From Psychrobacillus sp048572895 (GTDB lineage: Bacteria; Bacillota; Bacilli; Bacillales_A; Planococcaceae), in NCBI RefSeq assembly GCF_048572895.1, contig NZ_CP183878.1, positions 3,348,001 to 3,412,000 on the forward strand: a DNA stretch of 64,000 nt. Reading direction: 5' to 3'. Position 1 is the first letter of the stretch; every line of letters starts with the position of its first letter. The translations under genes were made by a program, and so were the position numbers. A model generated the notes under the pieces. The model was not told the origin of the DNA. It was given only the letters and a program-made list of their open reading frames with translations, and ran no database searches. Positions 51,864 through 60,626 of the stretch are shown here, in pieces.

Positions 51864-52406
51864 ATGAAAGTAGTAGCAATCGTAGGAAGTATTCGTAAAG
51901 AATCATATAATTTACAACTAGCAAAACACGTACAAGCACGTTATGCGGACAAGTTCGAAGTAGAAATTTTAGACATTGCACCAATTCCAATGTATAACCA
52001 AGATATCGAGTTAGATGCACCACAAGAAGTATTAGACTTCAAAGCAAAAGTGAAAGCAGCAGACGCTGTTCTTTGGGTAACACCAGAGTATAACTCTACA
52101 ATTCCAGGTGTTTTAGGAAACGCTATTGACTGGATGAGTCGTGTAGATAAAGTAATGAACGGAAAACCATCAATGATTATGGGAGCATCTATGGGTGCTA
52201 TGGGCTCTGTAAAAGCACAAATGCATTTGCGTGATATTTTATTCGCAAGTGGTTTAAACTCACCGTTATTGCCAATGAATGAAGTGTACGTTGGGGCAGC
52301 GCATACAAAATTCAATGATAACGGCGAATTAACAGATCAAGCAACAATTGAATTTTTAGATACAGTTATTGTTAACTTCCAAGAGTGGATGAAAAATTTC
52401 GCATAA
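51864..52406 (+). CDS. NADPH-dependent FMN reductase family protein
   Basis: 180 residues, flavodoxin-like fold. GSIRKESYNLQLAKHV (phosphate loop), TPEYNSTIPGVLGNAIDW (flavin-binding) and GASMGAMGSVKAQMHLR are typical of chromate/quinone/FMN reductases. Strong site TTTTGGAGGAATCGTATC. It sits in one unit with the IclR gene and, originally, perhaps with an old-yellow-enzyme gene of which a remnant follows. Confidence 0.9.
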   Translation: MKVVAIVGSIRKESYNLQLAKHVQARYADKFEVEILDIAPIPMYNQDIELDAPQEVLDFKAKVKAADAVLWVTPEYNSTIPGVLGNAIDWMSRVDKVMNGKPSMIMGASMGAMGSVKAQMHLRDILFASGLNSPLLPMNEVYVGAAHTKFNDNGELTDQATIEFLDTVIVNFQEWMKNFA

Positions 52407-52408
52407 TA

Positions 52409-52446
52409 TTAAAACACCTCTTCTTTGTTGAAGAGGTGTTTTTAAA
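52409..52446 (+). terminator. Terminator after FMN reductase
   Basis: AAAACACCTCTTC and GAAGAGGTGTTTTT form a 12-bp stem with T-run. Confidence 0.93.
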
Positions 52447-52457
52447 AGGAGATAACT

Positions 52458-52541
52458 ATGAAGTACAATCTGTTTAAGGAATTTACATTTAAAAGTGGCG
52501 TAACAGTACGTTTTGCTTCCCTGTGTAGCAAACAAACATGA
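52458..52541 (+). pseudogene. N-terminal remnant of an NADH:flavin oxidoreductase (old yellow enzyme)
   Basis: AAAAGGAGATAACT precedes ATG and 27 codons: MKYNLFKEFTFKSGVTVRFA then SLCSKQT and stop. The first 18 residues match the usual old yellow enzyme start (YN.LFE.FTFKSG(V/L)T(V/L)(K/R)NR). The break falls at the edge of the inverted repeat at 52519, suggesting deletion or insertion there. Confidence 0.55.
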
Positions 52542-52594
52542 AAGTTCAAACATTCACGTTTGTTTGAACTAACACGATTGTTTTGCACACAGGG
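52519..52594. repeat. Nested inverted repeat (76 bases)
   Basis: Outer arms CCCTGTGTAGCAAACAA and TTGTTTTGCACACAGGG; inner arms AGTTCAAACA and TGTTTGAACT. It abuts the catB-like stop codon and the old yellow enzyme remnant. It could be a terminator or a small non-autonomous element. Confidence 0.6.
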
Positions 52595-53707
52595 TCACTT
52601 TCTTGCGTAATGTTTCACTTTTTGGCGATCAATTTCCATGCCAAACCCATGTCCCGTCGGAATCACTACTTCAAAGTTTTCATATTCCATTTCATTCACC
52701 GTAATATTATCCTTGAACAATAAAGGTCCGAATATCTCTGTGCCAAATTTTATCTCTGGAATAGTTGCGTAAAGCTGCGCACAAATAGCTGTCCCTAAGC
52801 TAGACTCGATCATTGTACCACCATACAAACCTAATCCTGCAGCCTCTGCAATACCAGCTACTTTCTTTGTTTGCGTTAGCCCCCCTGCTTTACATGGCTT
52901 CAGTGCGATACAATTTCCTGCACGGTGCTTCGCAATTTGAAATACGTCCTGGACACTATTTGCTGCTTCATCCGCCATAATAGGTACTTTGAATCTGCTA
53001 GTAAGTCTCGACATTCCTTCATAATTCCAGGTAGGAAGTGGCTGTTCAACCATGGAAACGCCACCGTCTTCTAAGGCAGCGATGCAATAATTCGCCGTAT
53101 CCTCATCCCAAGCCTGATTTACATCTACTGTAATACGCGCCTGGTCACCAACTGCAGCTTTAATCTTACGAACATGCTCCACATTTTTATATGGATCGCC
53201 CTTTCCTATTTTCAATTTGAAAATGTTATGGCGTTTTTGCTTCAAAAATTCCTGTGCTTCCTCAATATCTGTCTCTGTGTTTCCACTTGCAAGTGTCCAA
53301 GCAATTGGCAATGAAGTATGGATTTGCCCACCAAATAATTCGAAAGCAGGAACCCCTTTACTTCTAGCTGCCAAGTCGATAATTGCTGATTCCACAACCG
53401 TTTTCGCAAAATTATTCCCTCTAACTAGCTTCGATACTTCGTACATGATCCTATCGAAGTGAACTGGATCTTTCCCAATTACTAAAGGAGTAATATACGT
53501 ATCAATATTTGCTTTAATCGCTTCTGGTGTCGACTCGCCATAAGATGCACCACCAATAGTCGCTACCTCTGACCATCCTTCATGTCCTTCTTCGTCTGTC
53601 ACGCAACCAACTACGATCGATTGTGAAACAATTGTATGCATCGCCAATTGGTGTGGACGAATCGTTGGTAAATCTAAAATATATACATCAAACGAACGTA
53701 TTTTCAT
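52595..53707 (-). CDS. catB: Muconate cycloisomerase (enolase superfamily, CatB-type)
   Basis: 370 residues from ATG 53707 (MKIRSFDVYILDLPTIRPHQ), preferred over a GTG nine bases earlier because AAGGAG lies nine bases before it. Enolase-superfamily features: capping domain; KLKIGKGD (catalytic Lys pair KxK); metal ligands in VDVNQAWD, MVEQPLP and MADEAA; and ALKPCKAGG (second Lys). It turns cis,cis-muconate into muconolactone in the catechol branch. A dipeptide epimerase or related activity is the alternative, but catechol dioxygenase next door supports CatB. Confidence 0.85.
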   Translation of the reverse strand: MKIRSFDVYILDLPTIRPHQLAMHTIVSQSIVVGCVTDEEGHEGWSEVATIGGASYGESTPEAIKANIDTYITPLVIGKDPVHFDRIMYEVSKLVRGNNFAKTVVESAIIDLAARSKGVPAFELFGGQIHTSLPIAWTLASGNTETDIEEAQEFLKQKRHNIFKLKIGKGDPYKNVEHVRKIKAAVGDQARITVDVNQAWDEDTANYCIAALEDGGVSMVEQPLPTWNYEGMSRLTSRFKVPIMADEAANSVQDVFQIAKHRAGNCIALKPCKAGGLTQTKKVAGIAEAAGLGLYGGTMIESSLGTAICAQLYATIPEIKFGTEIFGPLLFKDNITVNEMEYENFEVVIPTGHGFGMEIDRQKVKHYARK

Positions 53708-53860
53708 GTTCAACACTCCTTATTTTTAAGTAAAATTTATCTCTTTTTCTCGCGCTTCTTCAATAGATACTTCTGACATTAGTACCACTCGTTTCAATTG
53801 CTAGTCCAACTGGCAATTCTCTAGCATTTACAAGATTAGGTTTATTTCCAAACCAACTAA

Positions 53861-55519
53861 TTATTTTAAAGCATCCGGGTATTCGAACAGATTGATGCCG
53901 AATATTAACGGAAGTACAAAATACACGAACAACACAATTAAAGCAAAAGCTAGAACTGTAAGCCCTGTACCTTTTCGAAGCATATCCATCATTGTAATTT
54001 TGCCAGTAGCAAATATTAATGCATTTGACGGTGTACCAATAGGCAGCATAAATGCAAATCCAGCACCCATAGCTACTGCAGTCATAAGTGGTAAAGGATG
54101 CACGTTGACAGCTAAAGCTAATGCAGCTGCAATCGGTAGAAGAATCGTCACAGTAGCTGTATTAGGTGTCACTTGGGTCATACCAATACCTAATAACGTA
54201 GTAACTGCAAGGATTAGGATATAAGAAGTCCCTTCAAGTAATAGCAATTGGCTACCAATCCAGCTTGCGAGGTCTGTTCCATTAAAGCCTGCAGCAAGCG
54301 CAAGACCACCACCTACTAAAAGTAGAACGCCCCAAGGCATGTTTTTCAGTGAGTCACCTCCGAGAAGACGCTCACCCGGTCTATTTGGAGATGGGATAAT
54401 ATGTAGTAGAACTGTCGCTACCATGGCAATCATAGTGTCACTCAATCCCGGAATGATGTCAGTCCAAATGAATGTTCTAGTCATCCACATAAAGGCGGTG
54501 ACTCCAAAAATAGCTATTACAATTTTTTCCTCATAAGACCACTTACCTAATTCCTTATGGCGGTCTACCACAAACTGACGTCCATTTTTTATTTTTTTTA
54601 CCTTCATCGGATAAGCAATTTTAGTAATATAAAAAATCGAAAACAGCATTAACAATGTTATTAGTGGGAATGCGAATAAAAAGAATTGTGCAAAGGTAAT
54701 TTCAATACCTAATAGTTCGCTCGCAAGGCCCGCTAATATAAGGTTTGTCGGAGTCCCAATTAATGTAGCACTTCCTCCAATTGTTCCACCAAAACCAATT
54801 GCAAAGATAATTGATTTTGTAAATTTCGTTTCTTCATCAATAGAATGCACATTATCTTCTTTCATCAATGTTACAACTTTAGCGATAATAGCTGTACCAA
54901 TTGGAAGCATTAGCATAACTGTCGCCATGTTTGATACCCACATCGAAATGAAACCCGTTGCTAACATAAATCCGAGCACTAGTCCTGATGTACTTGTTCC
55001 CACTAGGCTAAGAACCAAAATAGCGATACGCTCATGGAGATTCCAACGTTCTAGTGCCAAGGCAAGCGCAAATCCTCCAATGAATAAGAAGATTAGAGAA
55101 TTTCCGTAACTAGACGCTGCCACACTTTCTGGAAGTGCCCCCATCACTGGTAGTAAAACAAGCGGCATTAGCGATGTAATTCCGAGTGGGATTGACTCTA
55201 AGATCCACCATACTGCCATCCATATTGTTATTGCGAGCACAGCTCGCCCTTCATCACTTAGCCCAGGTAAAGGCAATAAATACAAAGTTAATAGAAATAG
55301 TAGTGGTCCTAAAAAAAGTCCTACCAACTGAGTTGTAGTATAAGAGTTCTTTCGTTTATTTTTTTCTTTTGTACTTGTTGTCGTTTTTGGAATCGACATA
55401 TCACCAACTGCCACCCCTGCATTGCTGTGATTTCGTATACTAGCCATCGTTACCAAATCTTTCGTTTGCTTATGTGAATTCCACATACTCTGGTTTAGTT
55501 TTTTAAATACCTGATTCAT
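53861..55519 (-). CDS. DASS/SLC13-family sodium:anion (dicarboxylate) symporter
   Basis: 552 residues with about 12 spans after a 60-residue hydrophilic N-terminal extension. The two SNT-type sodium motifs appear as GTPTNLILAG and GTPSNALIFATG, with SNMATVMLMLPIGTAI. It likely imports di- or tricarboxylates or aromatic acids feeding the pathway; the substrate is inferred. The gene lies between catB and catA on the same strand, but a hairpin lies before it. An alternative start at MASIRNHS (residue 25) is possible. Confidence 0.88.
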   Translation of the reverse strand: MNQVFKKLNQSMWNSHKQTKDLVTMASIRNHSNAGVAVGDMSIPKTTTSTKEKNKRKNSYTTTQLVGLFLGPLLFLLTLYLLPLPGLSDEGRAVLAITIWMAVWWILESIPLGITSLMPLVLLPVMGALPESVAASSYGNSLIFLFIGGFALALALERWNLHERIAILVLSLVGTSTSGLVLGFMLATGFISMWVSNMATVMLMLPIGTAIIAKVVTLMKEDNVHSIDEETKFTKSIIFAIGFGGTIGGSATLIGTPTNLILAGLASELLGIEITFAQFFLFAFPLITLLMLFSIFYITKIAYPMKVKKIKNGRQFVVDRHKELGKWSYEEKIVIAIFGVTAFMWMTRTFIWTDIIPGLSDTMIAMVATVLLHIIPSPNRPGERLLGGDSLKNMPWGVLLLVGGGLALAAGFNGTDLASWIGSQLLLLEGTSYILILAVTTLLGIGMTQVTPNTATVTILLPIAAALALAVNVHPLPLMTAVAMGAGFAFMLPIGTPSNALIFATGKITMMDMLRKGTGLTVLAFALIVLFVYFVLPLIFGINLFEYPDALK

Positions 55520-55631
55520 ATTTTCCTCCCATTCAACCCTATGTATTTTATCTCTTATATCTTTTCTAAGAAAATATCTATCATCTTTTGACTATTCTTA
55601 TGCCCTTCACATATAAAATTCTGAAATATAA

Positions 55632-55659
55632 ATAGCTGTCAAGATAACTCGACAGCTAT
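55632..55659 (-). terminator. Terminator/hairpin between catA and the transporter
   Basis: ATAGCTGTC and GACAGCTAT form a 9-bp stem just after the catA stop; T content after it is modest (TATTTATATTTCAG). Confidence 0.6.
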
Positions 55660-55671
55660 AGAATGCACGAA

Positions 55672-56442
55672 TTATTCAGTTCGCATGATGAAGTTTAACG
55701 AAGCTTCTTTATGGTCACCTTTGTCTATTAGCTGTGTTGTTAGTGATGAGCGAACACCGCTTGCAACATCTGTTTCTAACCAAATATCGCCTTCAAAGAA
55801 GACTTGCGTGATCAAAGTTTCGTGACCTTCGTGCTCAAACTTAATATGAATATGCGCAGGGCGATATGCATGGTAGCCTGCTGCGAATGTAAACTCACCA
55901 GTTGGACCATTTGTTGGAATTTGGTATGGAATCGGAACAATTGACTCTACTTCAAAATCCCCATTTTCATCCGTGTAGAATTGACCGCGTAAATTAAATT
56001 CAGGTGCAGTTGAATCATAGTTTGAATACAAACCGTCTGCATCATCCTGCCACCACTCTACTTTCGTCTTTCCAATTGGTCCATTTACAGAACTTACATT
56101 ACCGAAGAATTTCAATTTATCCCCCGGTTCTTCAGGTCTTTGTGGAATGACAACTTTAGACCCCTCTAGTAAAGGTGAATTTTCTTCGTAGTACGGCCCT
56201 AATAATGATGGTTCCGTACCTGGAGTATTTTTATATTTTGCCTCTAAAACATAGGTTTCTACGAATACATCTAAGAACAACGGAATTTCGCCACTTCTAC
56301 CTAAGCGATCAGCCCAATGTACAAAATTCGTATATTCTTCATGATTGAATTGTTGCTCATCCAAGAAAGCTTTCATATGCTTAACAAAACCTTCGTACGC
56401 TTCTAATACTCGTGCGTTCTTTACAGTTGTTTCTACTACCAT
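55672..56442 (-). CDS. catA: Catechol 1,2-dioxygenase (intradiol ring cleavage)
   Basis: 256 residues from ATG 56442 (MVVETTVKNARVLEAYEG), preceded by GAGGGGGAAACTGAC. N-terminal helical linker domain (about 10-95), then the intradiol catalytic domain with iron ligands Tyr in GPYYEENSPLL, Tyr in VPIPYQIP and two His in RPAHIHIKF. It opens catechol to cis,cis-muconate. A hydroxyquinol 1,2-dioxygenase is the close alternative; catB alongside favours catechol. Divergent from the second IclR gene. Confidence 0.88.
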   Translation of the reverse strand: MVVETTVKNARVLEAYEGFVKHMKAFLDEQQFNHEEYTNFVHWADRLGRSGEIPLFLDVFVETYVLEAKYKNTPGTEPSLLGPYYEENSPLLEGSKVVIPQRPEEPGDKLKFFGNVSSVNGPIGKTKVEWWQDDADGLYSNYDSTAPEFNLRGQFYTDENGDFEVESIVPIPYQIPTNGPTGEFTFAAGYHAYRPAHIHIKFEHEGHETLITQVFFEGDIWLETDVASGVRSSLTTQLIDKGDHKEASLNFIMRTE

Positions 56443-56570
56443 GTCAGTTTCCCCCTCAAATTTTGATTTTAATAAATTCCCACGACCACATTGAAAACGC
56501 ATACATTTTTGATTAAAAAATATAAAACTTTTAAATAATTGGTATTTGATTTGCTAAAAACACTTAAATA

Positions 56571-56609
56571 TTGTACGTTATACGTACAAAGTTTCTTTAT
56601 TCGTACAAA
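56571..56609. promoter_or_regulatory. Candidate IclR operators between catA and regulator
   Basis: Palindrome TTGTACGTTATACGTACAA (56571-56589) and a half site TCGTACAAAC (56601). The GTACAAA half site recurs before the hydrolase gene at 57497, consistent with one regulator controlling both units. Confidence 0.55.
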
Positions 56610-56635
56610 CTTATCTTAGCAAGGGGGTAATATTT

Positions 56636-57439
56636 TTGTCAACAGAAAAATTAGACAATTTCAAAGAATCTGGAGATTATATTCAATCATTAGATCGAGG
56701 ACTTCAGGTAATTCAAGCATTCTCCCAAAATAACAAAGCTTTAACAATTAGCGATGTTTCTAAAATTACAGGTCTTAGTAGACCAACCGCTCGCAGAATT
56801 TTACTGACACTAGAGCATCTTGGGTTTGCTGAATCAAATAATGGGCTTTTCACTCTTACCGCTCGAACACTTTCACTTGGCTATGCGTATTTATCTTCAA
56901 ATAACAAATGGAGTATCGCACATCCTTTCATGCGGGACTTTGTCCATCAAACCGGAGAATCCTGCTCCATTTCGATATTAGATGGCATAGATATTATCTA
57001 CGTCGCCCGTGTATCCACGAAGCGAATTATGTCCATCAACCTAGATGTTGGATCGAAATTGCCAGCATATGCAACATCAATGGGACATGTATTACTCGCT
57101 AATTTATCTAAAGAGGACCTAGAGAAATACTTAAACAATTTGAACCTCGAAAAATTTACAGATAATACAATTCTCGATAAAGACCAATTACGCACGATAT
57201 TAGAAGACGTTCGCGAAAAAAACTGGGGCGGCGTCGACCAACAGTTTGAAGAGGGTCTTCGTTCTATCGCAGCTCCAATTCGAGATGCAAATGGTAAAGT
57301 AATTGCAGCCATCAACTGCTCGACCCATGCAGGAAGAATTTCCAAAGAAGTACTTACAAAGGAGTTCCTACCCCTACTATTAGAAAATGCTAATAGAATT
57401 AGCGATGCAATGGGAATTATTAATAGTTCTACTAACTAA
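56636..57439 (+). CDS. IclR-family regulator (second, PcaR/PcaU/PobR-type)
   Basis: 267 residues, TTG start with AAGGGGGTAATATT before it. N terminus DYIQSLDRGLQVIQAF is the hallmark of the PcaR/PcaU/PobR group that controls beta-ketoadipate genes. HTH GLSRPTARRILLTLEHLGF and the effector domain GVDQQFEEGLRSIAAPI are intact. It is divergent from catA and precedes the hydrolase-CoA-transferase-thiolase genes, so it probably senses a pathway intermediate. Confidence 0.9.
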   Translation: MSTEKLDNFKESGDYIQSLDRGLQVIQAFSQNNKALTISDVSKITGLSRPTARRILLTLEHLGFAESNNGLFTLTARTLSLGYAYLSSNNKWSIAHPFMRDFVHQTGESCSISILDGIDIIYVARVSTKRIMSINLDVGSKLPAYATSMGHVLLANLSKEDLEKYLNNLNLEKFTDNTILDKDQLRTILEDVREKNWGGVDQQFEEGLRSIAAPIRDANGKVIAAINCSTHAGRISKEVLTKEFLPLLLENANRISDAMGIINSSTN

Positions 57440-57496
57440 GAAAAGCTTCCAAGTTACCAATTTGCACCAATAATTTTGACATTTTTAAAAAGAAGG

Positions 57497-57523
57497 TGTA
57501 CAAATTACTCTATACTTTGTACA
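57497..57523 (+). promoter_or_regulatory. Candidate operator before hydrolase operon
   Basis: Inverted repeat TGTACAAA-N11-TTTGTACA ends 14 bases before the hydrolase ATG and overlaps a possible -10 (TATACT), so binding could repress or position polymerase. Confidence 0.55.
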
Positions 57524-57537
57524 TAAGGAGGATACAT

Positions 57538-58371
57538 ATGGAATATCGTTCAATTGAAGTCAACGGTGGTACTTTAGCTTACGCTGAATATGAAGGAACA
57601 AAGGGTGTAATCATCGGGGTTCACGGCTTAACAGGAAATAGTAAGCAGCTACATTACTATGCTGAATTACTAAAGGGAGAATATCGTTTTATTTCTGTTG
57701 ATTTAAGAGGCCGTGGTAATAGCTCCGCTGCTACCGAAAATACAGGCATAGAGCAGCATACAAAGGATATTATCAGTTTAATCGATGCATTAAACATACA
57801 AAATCCTATATTAATGGGCTACTCAATGGGTGGGTTCATTATGGCAAATGTAGCTAGTAAACGTGATGATGTGAAAGGTGTTATTTTACTTGATGGTGCT
57901 GCCACCTGTACGGATCATCAGCGTCAAATTGTGGAACCTTCTCTTGGTAGAATTAGTAAACATTACGAAACTGCAGAAGCATATTTAGAGGAAATCAAGA
58001 AAATCTATAGTAATCTTGGAGTAGTTTGGGATGAGCATATGGAAAGTGTTGGTCGCTATGAGATAGCAGAAGTAGATGGTCATTGGGAGAATAAATCGGA
58101 TGAAACAAAAATTCGTCAAGACTTCCAAAGCTTCTATGACTACAAGCCAGCAGAAGTGTTTGCTGGGGTAGAATGTCCAGTGTTACTAGTACATTCTACC
58201 GGTGGTATTGGTGCCATGCCTGCATTATTTTTAGCTGAATCGTATATCGAAACACAGCAATACGCAAAAAATATCCATAAAATCACAACAGACAGCAATC
58301 ACTATACACTTGTTTTCGAGGAACGTAACGATGTAAACCCGACAATAAAGGATTTTGTAAAAAAATTATAA
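57538..58371 (+). CDS. Alpha/beta hydrolase, 3-oxoadipate enol-lactonase-like
   Basis: 277 residues from ATG 57538 (MEYRSIEVNGGTLAYAEYEG) with AAGGAGGATACAT; an upstream extension is discarded. HGLTGNSKQ (oxyanion hole), nucleophile GYSMGGF, and catalytic His in TDSNHYTLVF with an Asp/Glu before it. In this cluster the missing step it can fill is hydrolysis of 3-oxoadipate enol-lactone (PcaD/CatD), by inference. Confidence 0.82.
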   Translation: MEYRSIEVNGGTLAYAEYEGTKGVIIGVHGLTGNSKQLHYYAELLKGEYRFISVDLRGRGNSSAATENTGIEQHTKDIISLIDALNIQNPILMGYSMGGFIMANVASKRDDVKGVILLDGAATCTDHQRQIVEPSLGRISKHYETAEAYLEEIKKIYSNLGVVWDEHMESVGRYEIAEVDGHWENKSDETKIRQDFQSFYDYKPAEVFAGVECPVLLVHSTGGIGAMPALFLAESYIETQQYAKNIHKITTDSNHYTLVFEERNDVNPTIKDFVKKL

Positions 58372-58484
58372 AAAAGGGTTGAAATTTGTCGAATTATATG
58401 TGAATAATTAGATAATCATAAATATAAGCCTATCAGGTGGCTACAGAGAAATGACCTTTCTTTGTTTTTCCCCACTTGACTGTT

Positions 58485-58551
58485 GGCCTCACTACTCTTA
58501 AAAGACACTACTATTGTGTCATAGGCGTAGTGTGGCCTTTTTATTTTTTAA
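58485..58551 (+). terminator. Attenuator-like hairpin upstream of the CMD gene
   Basis: GGCC-T-CACTAC (58485) pairs with GTAGTG-T-GGCC (58527) followed by TTTTTATTTTTT. The same 3' arm can pair instead with ACACTAC (58505). An inner GACAC/GTGTC hairpin sits in the loop. Confidence 0.6.
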
Positions 58552-58568
58552 AAAGGAGCGAAAATGAT

Positions 58569-59285
58569 ATGTCAACTGGATTAGATTACTTCAAAAAGGT
58601 TTACGATGTCGTACCAGGTTGGGTTCAGAAAATGCATGATTATAACCCAGCAATGCTAGATCATTACACTGCATTACGTGGTGCAGCAATGGCTGAGGGA
58701 GTTCTTTCTGTAAAAGAAAAAGATATTTTACTAGTTGGTATTAACTCTGCAAGGCACTATGCTCGAAGCATGGTCTATCACACAAAAGGTGCTATTGATG
58801 GTGGTGCTACTTTAGAAGAATTAGCAGAGTATTTACTTGTGGCCTATAACTACGGTGGAGAAAAAGCATTACAAATTGGTCTTCAATCTTTTGAATATGC
58901 TCTAGAGTTAACTGGCACACAATCTGAGAAAGTTTCACACGATGCAACAGCGATAGATATTGTACGTTATTATGCACAATTTGCTTCAACTGATATTAGT
59001 AAAGATTATTACGAACAACTCTTAACTCTTTTTGTATCGGGAGATGAAAACGCTTTATCCGAGAAATTACTAGCATCAAACGTAGTCGATGAACAAATGA
59101 AATACATTTTAATGACAGGCATTTACACAACTGTGTTAAAAAATGCAGAAACAGATTACTGGGCAAAAAAAGCACGTGAAAAAGGCGTAGATGAGCCTCG
59201 ACTAGCAGAGCTTGGATACATTTGTCTGTTGACAGCAGGTATCCCCTCTTGGTTCGAAATCAGTGACGCACTTATCCAAAAGTAA
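58569..59285 (+). CDS. Carboxymuconolactone-decarboxylase-family (CMD/AhpD-like) protein, double domain
   Basis: 238 residues from ATG 58569 (MSTGLDYFKKVYDVVPGW), preceded by AAAAAGGAGCG. First CMD-type repeat about 40-110 (VKEKDILLVGINSARHYARSM, HTKGAIDGGATLEELAEYLL), second about 165-235. No CxxC pair (AhpD redox) is present. CMD proteins include PcaC, but the catechol branch needs a muconolactone isomerase; this gene is a candidate for that or another step. Its 15-base distance to the CoA-transferase gene ties it to the pathway. Confidence 0.8.
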   Translation: MSTGLDYFKKVYDVVPGWVQKMHDYNPAMLDHYTALRGAAMAEGVLSVKEKDILLVGINSARHYARSMVYHTKGAIDGGATLEELAEYLLVAYNYGGEKALQIGLQSFEYALELTGTQSEKVSHDATAIDIVRYYAQFASTDISKDYYEQLLTLFVSGDENALSEKLLASNVVDEQMKYILMTGIYTTVLKNAETDYWAKKAREKGVDEPRLAELGYICLLTAGIPSWFEISDALIQK

Positions 59286-59299
59286 CGGAGTGAAAAAAC

Positions 59300-59986
59300 T
59301 TGAAAATTTATGACTCAGCCGAAAAAGCACTAGAATGTGTTCAAAGTGGGCAGACAATTATGGTTGGTGGCTTTGGTCTCGTAGGCGGGCCTCTAACACT
59401 AATTGATACGTTAGTAGAACTTGATGTTAAAGACTTAACGATTATAAGTAATAATCTTGGTGAACAAGGTAAAGGCTTAGGAAAATTACTAGAAGAAAAG
59501 AAAGTAAAAAAAGCGATAGGCTCTTATTTCACGGGAAATCGAGACGTAGGCGATGCCTTCCAGCGTGGAGAAATCGAAATTGAGTTATTGCCACAAGGTA
59601 CATTAGCAGAATCCATTCGAGCTGGCGGCGCTGGGATTGCTGGGTATTATACAAAGACTTCTTTTGGCACTAATTTAGCTAAAGGTAAAGAAACCAAAGT
59701 GTTTAAAGGCGAGGAATACGTGCTTGAAGAAGCATTACAAGCGGATGTAGCCATTATTCGTGCCTATAAAGCAGATACATTGGGCAATCTTGTGTATTAC
59801 AAAACAGCCCGCAACTTTAACCCTCTTATGGCAACAGCTGCTAAAACAGTAATTGTCGAAGTGGAGGAAATAGTAGAAGCTGGCGAACTAAAAAGTGATG
59901 AAATAGCTACACCCCACTTGTTCGTTGACCGCGTTATACTAGCGAAAAAGATTTTGACAAAGGAAGGTGTCATCGAACATGGCTAA
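59300..59986 (+). CDS. 3-oxoacid (3-oxoadipate) CoA-transferase subunit A
   Basis: 228 residues, TTG start with CGGAGTGAAAAAAC before it. CoA-transferase family I alpha subunit: TIMVGGFGLVGGPLTLIDTL, ISNNLGEQGKGLG and GIAGYYTKTSFGT. With subunit B it moves CoA from succinyl-CoA to 3-oxoadipate (PcaI type) or acetoacetate (ScoA type); the gene neighbours favour 3-oxoadipate. Confidence 0.9.
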   Translation: MKIYDSAEKALECVQSGQTIMVGGFGLVGGPLTLIDTLVELDVKDLTIISNNLGEQGKGLGKLLEEKKVKKAIGSYFTGNRDVGDAFQRGEIEIELLPQGTLAESIRAGGAGIAGYYTKTSFGTNLAKGKETKVFKGEEYVLEEALQADVAIIRAYKADTLGNLVYYKTARNFNPLMATAAKTVIVEVEEIVEAGELKSDEIATPHLFVDRVILAKKILTKEGVIEHG

Positions 59987-60614
59987 TCCAATTCAAGAAG
60001 CTATCGCAAGGCGTGCTGCTAGGGAATTAGAGCAAGGACAAATTGTTAACTTAGGCATTGGGATTCCAACACTTGTCGCAAACTATGTAGAACAAAACCA
60101 TGTGTATCTACACACCGAAAACGGGATGCTTGGTGTCGAGGATGTAACCGAGGAAGATATCGATCCTAATATAGTTAATGCAGGTAAATTTGCAGTTGGA
60201 GAAGCTGTCGGTGCCTCTTACTTTGATAGCGCTGCATCCTTTGCAATGATTCGCGGAGGTCATGTGGACGTAGCAATTTTAGGAGTTCTACAAGTAGATG
60301 AACATGCGCGTATCGCTAACTGGGCAGTACCTGGAAAAAACATTATTGGTGTAGGCGGCGCAATGGATTTACTAGTAGGTGCTCGCAAAGTTATTGTAAC
60401 AACGACTCATACATCTAAAGATGGAAAAAGTAAAATTTTGAAGGAATGTAATTATCCTATTACCTCTACCCGTAGTGTGGACGTCATTATTACGGAGTTA
60501 GCAGTTTTTAAATACATCGATGGTCAATTACATTTAGTTGAATTAATGCCTGAGGTTGATTTAAAAACAGTAGAAGCTAATACAGAAGCTACATTTATAA
60601 ATAGCTTGAAATAA
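59979..60614 (+). CDS. 3-oxoacid (3-oxoadipate) CoA-transferase subunit B
   Basis: 211 residues from ATG 59979 (MANPIQEAIARRAARELEQG), overlapping subunit A by 8 bases with GGAAGGTG upstream. Catalytic Glu lies in YLHTENGMLGVE; NLGIGIPTLVANYV and GGHVDVAILGVLQVD are typical of the beta subunit. Acts as PcaJ/ScoB partner of the previous gene. Confidence 0.9.
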   Translation: MANPIQEAIARRAARELEQGQIVNLGIGIPTLVANYVEQNHVYLHTENGMLGVEDVTEEDIDPNIVNAGKFAVGEAVGASYFDSAASFAMIRGGHVDVAILGVLQVDEHARIANWAVPGKNIIGVGGAMDLLVGARKVIVTTTHTSKDGKSKILKECNYPITSTRSVDVIITELAVFKYIDGQLHLVELMPEVDLKTVEANTEATFINSLK

Positions 60615-60626
60615 GGAGGAATAACC

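Noticed and set aside
53716..53860. Open stretch between catB and the transporter (reads NARELPVGLAIETSG)
   Set aside because: Short, no start or site, overlaps the transporter end in another frame, and no family recognised.
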